Shown here: in pieces, positions 40,314 to 48,269 of the stretch
How positions within the stretch are numbered: the first letter of the stretch is position 1
Layout: the number at the start of each line of letters is the position of its first letter
Program-made: the position numbers and the translations under genes
NCBI RefSeq assembly: GCF_900106535.1
Contig: NZ_FNOH01000004.1
Span: 682,001-746,000, forward strand
From: Myxococcus xanthus
GTDB lineage: Bacteria; Myxococcota; Myxococcia; Myxococcales; Myxococcaceae
DNA: 64,000 nt
Direction of reading: 5' to 3'
Notes under the pieces: model-generated
Seen by the model: only the letters and a program-made list of their open reading frames with translations
What the model was told of the DNA's origin: nothing
Database searches by the model: none

Positions 40314-40574
40314 TCAGAAGCGCGGCAGCTCCAGCAGGTTGTCCGTGAGGATGCCATTGGCCTTCGTCCGCAGGTACGGAGGCCGGGCGTCGATGACCTC
40401 GACCTTCACGTCCCGGGGCCACGTCTGTACCCGGGCATCTCCCCCCGCCTTGAGCCACTGGACCAGCTCCAAGCGGCTGCCCTCCCCCACCTCGTTGCCC
40501 TCCTTCCAGCGAAGGCGGGCAATGTGTTCGTGAAGCGCGCCTCCCTCGAGACGGATCTGGGTGATGTAGCGCAT
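40314..40574 (-). CDS. DUF3892 small protein
   Basis: This is 86 residues from ATG 40574 with GGGAGG 7 nt upstream. The sequence MRYITQIRLEGGALHEHIAR, the central LVQWLKAGGDARVQ and the tail YLRTKANGILTDNLLELPRF match the DUF3892 pattern in both length and order. It is probably a compact cytoplasmic beta-sheet protein. The function of DUF3892 is unknown. It is the last gene of the left-running acyltransferase/diiron operon, 92 bp after the diiron gene. Confidence 0.8.
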   Translation of the reverse strand: MRYITQIRLEGGALHEHIARLRWKEGNEVGEGSRLELVQWLKAGGDARVQTWPRDVKVEVIDARPPYLRTKANGILTDNLLELPRF

Positions 40575-40666
40575 GAAGACGCCTCCCACTTCGCGGACGA
40601 CGATTCGCAGGGGAGGATCGCCTTCAGGCGCGGGACTGTCTCTACCACCGGGGAGGTATGCGGCCT

Positions 40667-41350
40667 TCAGCGCTCGCGGAAGATGCCCGGGTAGATGCAC
40701 CGCGTGGCGCGGGCGGAGAAAATCACCGCCGCCTGGTCCTCGGGGTCCGTCAGCGTCCGCAGCACCGCTTCCATCTCCGCCACATGGTCCCCGTCGAGCG
40801 CGCCGTGGCTGCGCAGGAAGGTGACGGACTTCCGGATGTTCGGAATCGCGTCGGCCGCAATCAGACGTTCCACGACCCCCGTCGCTCGCGTCTGGGACAG
40901 GTACTCCAGCACATACGCGGTCCCCAGCACCGCCGTCGGCACGCCGGACCGGGAGGTGAAGAAGTTCCAGCCGGTGTAGGCGTCCACCGCGGGAGTCCGC
41001 GCCGCGGTCTCCACGCGCACCTCCGGACACCCCAGGTTCTTCAGGTCCGACAGCAGCCACTTCTCGTGGCCGCGTTCCTCTCCGGCCTTCTGCACCAGCA
41101 GCTCCGCCAGGTGCGGGTGCCGGCCCTGGCGCTCGAGCCGGTGGCCCGCCTCCGCCAGCATCGGCGTGCTCCAGCGCGCATAGTGGTAGGTCTGAATCAG
41201 GTAGTGGATATAGCCCTCGGTGTCGATGGTGCCGTCGAAGAGACGACGGGCGTCGGGCTGCACGTCCAGCGCGGCCACCAGCCCGCGGGCCTCCTGCTCC
41301 AGCACTGCCACCCAGTCCACCTGCGTCGGGTTCTGCACTTGCGTGTTCAC
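40667..41350 (-). CDS. Haem-oxygenase-like diiron enzyme (iron-containing redox enzyme family)
   Basis: This is 227 residues from GTG 41350, with AGGAG 6 nt upstream. The helical fold of the TENA/PqqC/haem-oxygenase-like superfamily is suggested by YHYARWSTPMLAEAG, KAGEERGHEKWLLSDL and LDGDHVAEMEAVL. The E-x-x-H pair in EERGH and the later D-H/E group are candidate iron ligands, as in diiron oxygenases such as UndA or SznF-type enzymes. Those enzymes decarboxylate fatty acids or oxidise amino groups. It follows the acyltransferase gene by 81 bp and may modify its acyl product. The reaction is inferred. Confidence 0.85.
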   Translation of the reverse strand: MNTQVQNPTQVDWVAVLEQEARGLVAALDVQPDARRLFDGTIDTEGYIHYLIQTYHYARWSTPMLAEAGHRLERQGRHPHLAELLVQKAGEERGHEKWLLSDLKNLGCPEVRVETAARTPAVDAYTGWNFFTSRSGVPTAVLGTAYVLEYLSQTRATGVVERLIAADAIPNIRKSVTFLRSHGALDGDHVAEMEAVLRTLTDPEDQAAVIFSARATRCIYPGIFRER

Positions 41351-41431
41351 GGACGTCTCCTGTTTCCGGGCCGTTTCCGGTCCCCGGCTGCTGCGCGTTG
41401 AAGGTGAAGGGAAGGGAGAAGCGCCAGCGGC

Positions 41432-42241
41432 CTAGGCGGCGCGGCGAAGGGGGTGCTGCGCCAGCGCGTTGAAGCGCGCCAGGGTGCTGGCGGGAACCTC
41501 ATCCAGCGCGGCGATGAGCGGCAGGGTGAAGCGACGGAAGCTGGCGTCGTAGAGAGGCTCGGAGATGAAGCGCGCCCCCATCTTCCGGGCGAAGAGCGTG
41601 GGCGCCCTCGGCACGCGCAAGCCGTCCAGCAGGCCCTGCTCCGCGCGCAGCCGCTCCATGGGCGTGTAGTAGGGATTGCTGGGGATGACGGGTGCATCCA
41701 CCGGCTCCGGCACGTCCACGCGCCAGCGCTGGCTCATCCAGCCCCGGTAGGCGGCCACCTGACAGGACAGCATCGCGTCCTCGCGCGAATCCGTGTCCAG
41801 GTTCGCGGACGCAAGCCAGTGCGTCACGCCGCGCCGCCGGCTCTCCTCGTAGATGCCCGCGTGCAGCCGGGTGACGGCCTCGGAGTGGCGCCAGCCGTCG
41901 AGCACGCAGAAGCGCGACGTCTCCGCGACGACCATGCCCGGGCGGACCACCTCGGACAGGTCCAGCTTCTGCTCCAGCTCCAGCCCCAGCCGTCCGCCGA
42001 TGGCATCCGCCACCTCCGGGTTGGGCAGCAGCAGCCGCAACGTAGCCACCGGGGCCGCGTCCGCATAGACGACCAGATGCACGGTGGTGTCCAGCGTGTC
42101 GAAACAGCTCACCTCGCGACGCGACGGCGGCATCCACCCCGTCATCAACCCCAGCTCTCCGCCGAAGACGGTCCAGCGGACGCGGACCGCGTCATCGAGC
42201 TCGCGCTGGGTGGTGGCAACACGACAATGCATGGACGTCAT
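41432..42241 (-). CDS. LuxI/FeeM-like N-acyltransferase (GNAT fold)
   Basis: This is 269 residues from ATG 42241 (GGAGAAACCC upstream). The N-terminal half carries features of the autoinducer-synthase/N-acyl amino acid synthase branch: VRWTVFGGELG, the acidic pair in FDTLDTTVHLVVY, APVATLRLLLPNP and VAETSRFCVLDGWRHS. By family it joins an acyl chain (from ACP or CoA) to an amine such as an amino acid or homoserine lactone. The longer C-terminal part (PSNPYYTPMERLRAEQGLLD) is not found in LuxI but recurs in FeeM-like proteins. It heads the operon with the diiron enzyme and DUF3892. Confidence 0.75.
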   Translation of the reverse strand: MTSMHCRVATTQRELDDAVRVRWTVFGGELGLMTGWMPPSRREVSCFDTLDTTVHLVVYADAAPVATLRLLLPNPEVADAIGGRLGLELEQKLDLSEVVRPGMVVAETSRFCVLDGWRHSEAVTRLHAGIYEESRRRGVTHWLASANLDTDSREDAMLSCQVAAYRGWMSQRWRVDVPEPVDAPVIPSNPYYTPMERLRAEQGLLDGLRVPRAPTLFARKMGARFISEPLYDASFRRFTLPLIAALDEVPASTLARFNALAQHPLRRAA

Positions 42242-42459
42242 GGGTTTCTCCGGGAAGCGAAGCGGGTCCGGCGTCGCGCCGTCCTCGCCCTTTCATTCGC
42301 CGCCCAAGCCCCGAGTGCGCGCGGGCCCTGCTCTTTTTGCTCACCGCGAATCCAGGGCCCGCGGGGTACGACGGGGAGCGTGTCCCAGGACACCGTCTGG
42401 GGTGGACATCAAGAAGAAGCGCTGCGCCAACCTGGAGAATCTGGCGTAAGAAGCCGCGC

Positions 42460-43338
42460 ATGGCGCGGACCCTCGATGGAACCGAAATCAGCCGGGTGAT
42501 GCGGGCGGAGATGGCCCAGGACGTCGCGGCGCTCCAGGCCGCCGGCGTGACCCCCGGGCTCTCCGTGGTGCTGGTGGGCAACAATCCGGCGAGCCAGGCG
42601 TACGTCGCGAGCAAGACACGAGCGTGCGAGTCCCTGGGGATGCGCGGCCAGACGCTGACGTTGCCCGAGGACGTGTCGAAGGAGGCGCTGTTCGCCGTCA
42701 TCGACCGGCTGAACGCCGACCCGTCCGTGCACGGCATCCTGGTGCAACTGCCGCTGCCGGCCCACCTGCCCTACAAGGCCGTCCTGGAGCACATCCACCC
42801 GGCGAAGGACGTGGATGGCTTTCACCCGGTGAACGCCGGGCTCGCCTTCGTCGGAGACCCCCGGGCCTTCGTGCCCTGCACCCCCGCCGGCATCATGGAG
42901 ATGCTCCGGCGCGAGGACATCCCCACCCGGGGCAAACACGTGGTCATCGTGGGCCGCAGCCTCATCGTCAGCAAGCCGCTGGCGTCGCTGCTGATGGCGC
43001 CGGGCCCCGACGCCACCGTCACCATCACCCACCGCCACACGCCGGACCTCGCGTCATTCACGCGGCAGGCGGACATCCTCATCGTCGCGGTGGGCAAGCA
43101 GAACCTCATCACCGCGGACATGGTGAAGCCGGGCGTCGTCGTCATCGACGTGGGGCAGAACCGCGTGTCCGACGCGAGCTCACCGCGCGGCTACCGCATG
43201 GTGGGGGACGTGGATTTCGATGCCATCCAGCCCATTGCCAGCGCCATCACCCCGGTGCCCGGCGGCGTGGGGCCGATGACCATCACCATGCTGCTGGCGA
43301 ACACGCTCCAGGCCGCGCGGCAGACCCAGGCCCGGTGA
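42460..43338 (+). CDS. folD: Bifunctional methylenetetrahydrofolate dehydrogenase/cyclohydrolase
   Basis: This is 292 residues from ATG 42460. FolD interconverts 5,10-methylene-, methenyl- and 10-formyl-tetrahydrofolate with NADP. The catalytic lysine is in YVASKTRACESLGM (K52). Further blocks are ILVQLPLPAHLP, the NADP-binding VIVGRSLIVSKPLASLL and the C-terminal TPVPGGVGPMT. The usual GRSxxVGxP reads GRSLIVSKP, with serine and lysine in place of the glycine and conserved residue; this is unusual for FolD. Length is normal. It is divergent from the acyltransferase gene across 218 bp. Confidence 0.95.
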   Translation: MARTLDGTEISRVMRAEMAQDVAALQAAGVTPGLSVVLVGNNPASQAYVASKTRACESLGMRGQTLTLPEDVSKEALFAVIDRLNADPSVHGILVQLPLPAHLPYKAVLEHIHPAKDVDGFHPVNAGLAFVGDPRAFVPCTPAGIMEMLRREDIPTRGKHVVIVGRSLIVSKPLASLLMAPGPDATVTITHRHTPDLASFTRQADILIVAVGKQNLITADMVKPGVVVIDVGQNRVSDASSPRGYRMVGDVDFDAIQPIASAITPVPGGVGPMTITMLLANTLQAARQTQAR

Positions 43339-43558
43339 GCCCGTCAGCGGCCCGGGCCTGGACGTACGCCGCCAGGCCCAGAGGCGGACTCGCACGGCCA
43401 CGAAACAATCGCTCGACGCCCGCGGGGACGTTCACCACCAACGGCGCGGCGGGCATTCCGGGCGCCATGCCGTCCTCCCTGAACATGAGCATCCCCGGCG
43501 GGACGTGGAGCCATCCCTCCTTCCCGCTCCACCGGCTGACCGGCCCGTAGCGCGCCAC
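43283..43558 (-). CDS. Small hypothetical protein overlapping the folD 3' end
   Basis: This minus-strand frame of 91 codons runs from a GTG at 43558 and overlaps the folD tail by 56 bp. It reads as protein-like (WSGKEGWLHVPPGMLMF, APLVVNVPAGVERLF, GLAAYVQARAADG) with strong G/C preference at third positions, unlike the competing frames. No family is recognised. Upstream in-frame ATG codons allow a longer start (43590 or 43681). It could be a real small gene or an artefact of folD-strand composition for its last third. Confidence 0.4.
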   Translation of the reverse strand: MARYGPVSRWSGKEGWLHVPPGMLMFREDGMAPGMPAAPLVVNVPAGVERLFRGRASPPLGLAAYVQARAADGLTGPGSAARPGACSPAAW

Positions 43559-43679
43559 GTGGCACCGTGCCGAGCCTCGTGCCGGCATGGTGCCCGATGC
43601 CCGCGCTGACGTCCCCTGGACGCCGGGTGCCCTGCGTCCCCAGCGCATGCGTGTCCGTCTTGCGATATCCACTGAGCGC

Positions 43680-44912
43680 ATGAGGAACGCCCTTCATGCG
43701 GTGCGTGGCATCGGCGCGGCCCTGGCGCGGGGACTGCTGGTCGCCAGCGTGGGAGCCGGACTGCTGGTGAGTGGGTGCAAGTCAGCCTCGCACACCCCGC
43801 CGCTCGCGCCAGACGCGGGTGCACTGGCGTGGGTGCGCATTCCCGCCTCCGACGCACGCGTGCAGTACCTCGGCCGGACGTACCGTTCGGACACCGGCGT
43901 CGTCTTCTCCCACCCCGGAGTGACCATCCGTGCCCGCTTCTGGGGAGACGCCGTTCGGATGGAGCTCCACGACGCGGGCCAGGGTGGCGAGGTGGGGACC
44001 ACCTACTTCGATGTCGTGATTGACGGGGCGCCCGCGCGACAGCTCGCGGTGAGCCGCCATCAGTCCAGCTACCTGCTCGCCACCGGCCTGGAGGTGGGGC
44101 TGCACACGGTGGAACTCATCAAGCGCACCGAGTCCCTGGTCGGCCACAGCGAACTCGTGGCGCTGGAGGTTCATGGCGAGCTCCGGGAGCCGCCCGCCCG
44201 CTCGGGACTCCGGATGGAGTTCGTTGGGGACTCCGTCACCTGTGGCTACGGAAGCGACGTCGCCCTCATCCCGGGCTCGCCCTCCTGGACCGCGCCCACC
44301 TTCACGTCGAAGAACCAGAATCCCCGGCGCACCTATGCCTGGCTCACGGCGGGGAACCTGGGCGCGGAGGCGGTGCTCATCTGCTATTCGGGCCACGGGG
44401 TGTACCGCAACCTGGACATGTCCACGTCCGGCCTGGTGCCCGCGCTCTACGAGCTCGCGGTCCCCGGCCACGGCGTCGCCTGGGACTTCTCTGGCCCGTC
44501 GCCCGATGTGATTGTCGTCAACGCGGGGACCAACGACACGTTCGCCGGCAGCGGCACCGACGCCTACCTTCCGGACGAAGCGGCCTTCAAATCCGCCTAC
44601 CGCGCGTTCCTCACGCGGCTGCGGACGCTCCACCCGCGCGCCCATCTCGTCTGCACGTTGGGGAGCATGTCGGACGGCCGCAAGCAGCTCGAGCAGAACG
44701 GCACGACGACTTCGGCCCATGTCGGTGACTGGCTCACCGAGCTTGTAGCAGAGCGACAGCAACAGGGAGACGCCCGCGTCTACCGGCACGTGATGGCCGT
44801 GCAGAATCCCAACGTGGACGGCGTTGGCGAGGACTGGCACCCGTCGGCGGCCACACACCAGAAGATGGCGGAGGCGCTGACCTGGTTCATCCGGGATGTC
44901 GTGCGGCCCTGA
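43680..44912 (+). CDS. SGNH/GDSL esterase lipoprotein of the CE2 type
   Basis: This is 410 residues from ATG 43680. The signal peptide ends at the lipobox LLVSGC. Residues about 55-165 are a jelly-roll domain (GVTIRARFWGDAVRMELHD) and 175-410 an SGNH hydrolase, the order of carbohydrate esterase family 2. The nucleophile is in FVGDSVTCGYG (S185), the oxyanion asparagine in NAGTNDTF, and the Asp-His pair in DWHPS near the end. It probably removes acetyl groups from polysaccharides outside the cell. The start choice rests on the signal peptide. Confidence 0.88.
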   Translation: MRNALHAVRGIGAALARGLLVASVGAGLLVSGCKSASHTPPLAPDAGALAWVRIPASDARVQYLGRTYRSDTGVVFSHPGVTIRARFWGDAVRMELHDAGQGGEVGTTYFDVVIDGAPARQLAVSRHQSSYLLATGLEVGLHTVELIKRTESLVGHSELVALEVHGELREPPARSGLRMEFVGDSVTCGYGSDVALIPGSPSWTAPTFTSKNQNPRRTYAWLTAGNLGAEAVLICYSGHGVYRNLDMSTSGLVPALYELAVPGHGVAWDFSGPSPDVIVVNAGTNDTFAGSGTDAYLPDEAAFKSAYRAFLTRLRTLHPRAHLVCTLGSMSDGRKQLEQNGTTTSAHVGDWLTELVAERQQQGDARVYRHVMAVQNPNVDGVGEDWHPSAATHQKMAEALTWFIRDVVRP

Positions 44913-44936
44913 GCGGCTTCGTGCGCCACGAGCCGC
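44913..44936 (+). terminator. Hairpin immediately after the CE2 esterase gene
   Basis: GCGGCTtCGTG and CACGAGCCGC pair with one bulged T around a 3-nt loop, starting one base after the stop codon. There is no T-run. Position argues for a terminator. Confidence 0.5.
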
Positions 44937-45038
44937 CGCGCATGTGCGTCTCATAGCGCCGCCATACGCAGGAACAGGCACCTGGGCGCATGACGCGAAG
45001 AGGTGCCCCCGGCAACGTCGCTCGTTTATCATCGGGCC

Positions 45039-45845
45039 ATGCCCACCCATGAGACGAAGGCCACCGCCATCAGCGGGAAGGAAACGACTGTTCCGTTGCT
45101 TCCCTGCGTCTCGGCTGACGAAACACTGGCGTTCTACCAGGCGCTCGGCTTCACCGTGACGTACCAGATGACCAAGCCGTACCTGTACCTGGCGTTGCGC
45201 TGGAGTGACATCGAGCTGCACTTCGGCAAGGGCGCCAAGAGCCTGGACCCGAGCGAAGAGAACTCGGGTGGCTGCCTGGTCATGGTGGATTCGGTGGAGC
45301 CCTACCACCGGGCCTTCACGGATGCGCTGCGCGCGAAGTACGGCAAGGTGCTGGCCACGGGCAGGCCTCGCATCACCCGGTTCAGGCCCGGCCAGAGCCG
45401 CTTCTCACTGATTGACCCCACCGGCAACAACATCATCTTCATCCAGCGCGATGAGCCGGAGGACCTGGAGTACGGCGGCTCCGCGAAGCTCACGGGCCTG
45501 GCGAAGGCCATCGACAACGCGCGCATCCTGCGTGAGTTCAAGAATGACGACAAAGCCGCCGCGCGGGCGCTCGACATCGGACTCGCCAGGTATGAGGCGG
45601 AGGCGCCCGTGGTGGACCGGGTTCGTGCCCTGGCCGCCCGGATGGAGCTGGCGATTGCCCTGGGGGATGCCACGACGGGACGTGCCTTGAAGCAGCAACT
45701 GCAGGCCGTGCCCCTTCCCGAGGAGGCACGGAGCCAGTTGTCCGACGAGCTGAAGGCCGCGGAGCGCCTGGAGGACTGGCTCGCCCGAACCAGGCCCGAC
45801 CCGGCGCCGTCCCAACGCACGGGTTCCCCGCGGCGGCGGCGCTAG
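45039..45845 (+). CDS. VOC/bleomycin-resistance-like protein with helical C-terminal extension
   Basis: This is 268 residues from ATG 45039. The N-terminal 125 residues form a vicinal-oxygen-chelate (glyoxalase/bleomycin resistance) domain: LPCVSADETLAFYQALGF, IELHFGKG and FSLIDPTGNNIIFIQ, with the pattern of antibiotic-sequestering proteins rather than metal-dependent glyoxalases. Residues 140-268 are helical, Ala/Arg-rich and unlike the usual 120-residue family size. The extension could mediate oligomerisation. A binding or resistance function is inferred. Confidence 0.8.
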   Translation: MPTHETKATAISGKETTVPLLPCVSADETLAFYQALGFTVTYQMTKPYLYLALRWSDIELHFGKGAKSLDPSEENSGGCLVMVDSVEPYHRAFTDALRAKYGKVLATGRPRITRFRPGQSRFSLIDPTGNNIIFIQRDEPEDLEYGGSAKLTGLAKAIDNARILREFKNDDKAAARALDIGLARYEAEAPVVDRVRALAARMELAIALGDATTGRALKQQLQAVPLPEEARSQLSDELKAAERLEDWLARTRPDPAPSQRTGSPRRRR

Positions 45846-45881
45846 CGACGGAAGCCGCGCACAAGTCCCTCGCGCGGATCC

Positions 45882-46142
45882 TCAATCAGCGTCGACGCCG
45901 GCGTCGGGATTCCCCGAGCCGCCCCGGCCTTCCTTGAACCCCTGCGCCGCCTCCCGGGCCGCGCCATGGGTTTCCTTCGCGGCCTCCCGAGCGCCTTCCT
46001 GAACCTCCTTCGTCGCCTTCCCTACTTCACGGCCCACCTGCCGCGAGTTCTCCCGCGCGGACTGCTCATTGCACCCGGTGAACGCCGCGAGCGACGCCCC
46101 CAGGCCCACCAGCGTGAGCCACTTCCACCCCTTGCCTTGCAT
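45882..46142 (-). CDS. Small lipoprotein with LEA-like amphipathic repeats
   Basis: This is 86 residues from ATG 46142 with a strong AGGAGG 6 nt upstream. The signal peptide ends at the lipobox AAFTGC. The mature part is a single charged amphipathic helix with recurring Lys/Arg-Glu-Ala units (GREVGKATKEVQEGAREAAK), resembling late-embryogenesis-abundant or apolipoprotein-like repeats. It may protect envelopes during desiccation or bind membranes, but that is inference. The end is acidic and Gly-rich. Confidence 0.7.
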   Translation of the reverse strand: MQGKGWKWLTLVGLGASLAAFTGCNEQSARENSRQVGREVGKATKEVQEGAREAAKETHGAAREAAQGFKEGRGGSGNPDAGVDAD

Positions 46143-46340
46143 TGCACGCCTCCTTGGCTCTTGGTGCGTTCGCACCTTCCGCAGGCCAAGGTAGTCACGC
46201 CCTTGCGGTGCGGCTGCCCGGGGGCCGAGCGCTCCCCTGGTGCGCCCAGGCAATGACATCCACGCTGGCATGTGCGGGAGAGAACTGTCGGCGCGTCTTC
46301 TGGCTGGAAGCTGACACTCGACGGTGCCTAGGCTCTGTGC

Positions 46341-48083
46341 ATGGACCTCATCGTCGAGAACGGCCTCGTATTCGATGGTCTGGGCAATCCCCCGCGCAAG
46401 CTCCATGTGGGCATCCGGGGAAACACTGTCACCACGCTTTCGGAAGCACCGATTCCGCGCGCCCCACATACGCGTGTCATCGACGCCACCGGCCACTGGG
46501 TGACACCAGGCTTCATCGACTGCCACACGCACTACGACGCGGAGGTGGAGCTGGCGCCCTCGCTGTCGGAGTCCGTACGACACGGCGTCACCACGGTGCT
46601 GATGGGAAGCTGCTCGCTCAGCCTCGCGCTGGGCACGCCCGAGGACCTGGCGGACATGTTCTGCCGCGTGGAGGCCATTCCCTACGAGACTGTCCGGTCG
46701 CTGCTGGAGGAGCGCAAGACGTGGAACACGCTCGGTGACTACCTGACGCACCTGGAGCAATTGCCGCTGGGCCCCCATGTCGCGTCCTTCCTGGGGCACT
46801 CCGCGCTGCGAGCCCACACCATGGGCCTGCACCGCAGCCTGGAGCCCGGCCTGCGCCCACGGGAGGACGAGCTGCGCGCCATGGAGTCCCTGGTGCGCGA
46901 AGGGCTCGAGCTCGGCTACGTGGGCCTGTCCATCATGACGCTCAAATGGGACAAGATGGGCGGCTCGCGCGACATCCGCAGCCGCCCCCTGCCGTCCACC
47001 TATGCCCGCTGGAGCGAATACCGCCGCCTGACGCGGCTGCTCCGCGAACGAGGCCGTGTATTCCAGGGCGTGCCCAACATCAGCACCAAGGTGAACGTGG
47101 TGCTGTTCTTCCTGGAGAGCGTCGGGTTGTTCCGCCCGAGCCTCAAGACGACCGTCATCTCGATGATGGACACGCGCGCCAACCGGGGCATCCACCGCCT
47201 CATCGGCGTGCTGTCCCAGGTGGCCAACCGGCTGCTGGGGGCGGACTTCCGGTGGCAGGCCCTGCCCGAAATCTTCGACCTCTGGGCGGACGGCATCGAC
47301 CTGGTCGTCTTCGAGGAGTTCGGCGCGGGTGCGGCTGCCCTTCACCTCCAGGACGCAGCCTCACGCGCGGGGCTGCTGCGAACGCCGGAGTACCGCAGCC
47401 GCTTCCGCCGCGAGTGGACGAACCGCTTCCTGCCGCGGGCCTTCCACCGGGACTTCAACGAGTCGCGCATCCTCCAGTGCCCCGACGCCAGCGTGGTGGG
47501 CAAGTCCTTCGCCCAGGTGGCGAAGGAGCAGGGGCGTGACGCGGTGGACGTCTTCCTGGATCTCATCTCCACCCACGGAGACGCCCTGCGCTGGTACACG
47601 GTGATGGCCAACGACCGGCGCGAGGAGCTGGAGCGCATCTGCCGGCATCCGGACATCCTCATGGGCTTCTCGGACGCCGGGGCGCACCTGCGCAACATGG
47701 CGCACTACAACTTCCCCCTGCGGCTGCTGCGGCTGGTGCGCGAGGCGGAGAAGCGCGGCGAGCCCTTCATGAGCGTGGAGCGCGCCGTCCACCGGCTGAC
47801 CGGGGAACTGGCCGGGTGGTTCGGCCTGGATGCGGGCGTGCTCGCGGAGGGCCGCCGCGCGGACCTGGTGGTCATCCAGCCCGACGGCCTGGACGCGAAG
47901 CTCGACAAGGTGGCCGAGGCGCCCATGGAGAACTTCGGGGGATTCGTCCGCCTGGTCAACCGCAACGACGCCGCGGTGAAGGCGGTGCTCATCTCCGGGC
48001 GCGAAGCGGTGAATGAAGCCGGCGTGTCTCCCGCCTTGGGCCGCGAGCGCGGCTTCGGCGGCGTGCTGCGCGTCCAGGCTTGA
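46341..48083 (+). CDS. N-acyl-D-amino-acid deacylase-like amidohydrolase
   Basis: This 580-residue protein belongs to the amidohydrolase superfamily. It has the first metal motif GFIDCHTHYDAE, the later metal aspartate block GFSDAGAHLRNMA, and C-terminal small-domain strands ADLVVIQPDGL. D-aminoacylases with this layout hydrolyse N-acyl-D-amino acids or related amides using zinc. It lacks a signal peptide, so it is cytoplasmic. The region between about 240 and 330 diverges from classical enzymes, so the substrate may differ. ATG 46341 begins exactly at the family start MDLIVENGLVFDG. Confidence 0.85.
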   Translation: MDLIVENGLVFDGLGNPPRKLHVGIRGNTVTTLSEAPIPRAPHTRVIDATGHWVTPGFIDCHTHYDAEVELAPSLSESVRHGVTTVLMGSCSLSLALGTPEDLADMFCRVEAIPYETVRSLLEERKTWNTLGDYLTHLEQLPLGPHVASFLGHSALRAHTMGLHRSLEPGLRPREDELRAMESLVREGLELGYVGLSIMTLKWDKMGGSRDIRSRPLPSTYARWSEYRRLTRLLRERGRVFQGVPNISTKVNVVLFFLESVGLFRPSLKTTVISMMDTRANRGIHRLIGVLSQVANRLLGADFRWQALPEIFDLWADGIDLVVFEEFGAGAAALHLQDAASRAGLLRTPEYRSRFRREWTNRFLPRAFHRDFNESRILQCPDASVVGKSFAQVAKEQGRDAVDVFLDLISTHGDALRWYTVMANDRREELERICRHPDILMGFSDAGAHLRNMAHYNFPLRLLRLVREAEKRGEPFMSVERAVHRLTGELAGWFGLDAGVLAEGRRADLVVIQPDGLDAKLDKVAEAPMENFGGFVRLVNRNDAAVKAVLISGREAVNEAGVSPALGRERGFGGVLRVQA

Positions 48084-48269
48084 GGCTCGGGGCACGCCGG
48101 ACCTGGAATCAAGGCGTGGTGGCCCGCTACTGCGCCAGGACTGCTGGGCGCCAATCTCTCCCAGGCTGCCCACGGCCCTGGTGGGCTCGGCGCTCTTCGC
48201 GCCATGCCCTCACCTTCCGTCTCCTCTGGCGATGAAACATCGGCGAAGCGGGCCCCGGTCCACGGAACG

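Noticed and set aside
46241..46320. Possible tRNA or small RNA upstream of the amidohydrolase gene
   Set aside because: I looked for a cloverleaf and a TTC-like arm and found neither. The sequence is an ordinary promoter region.
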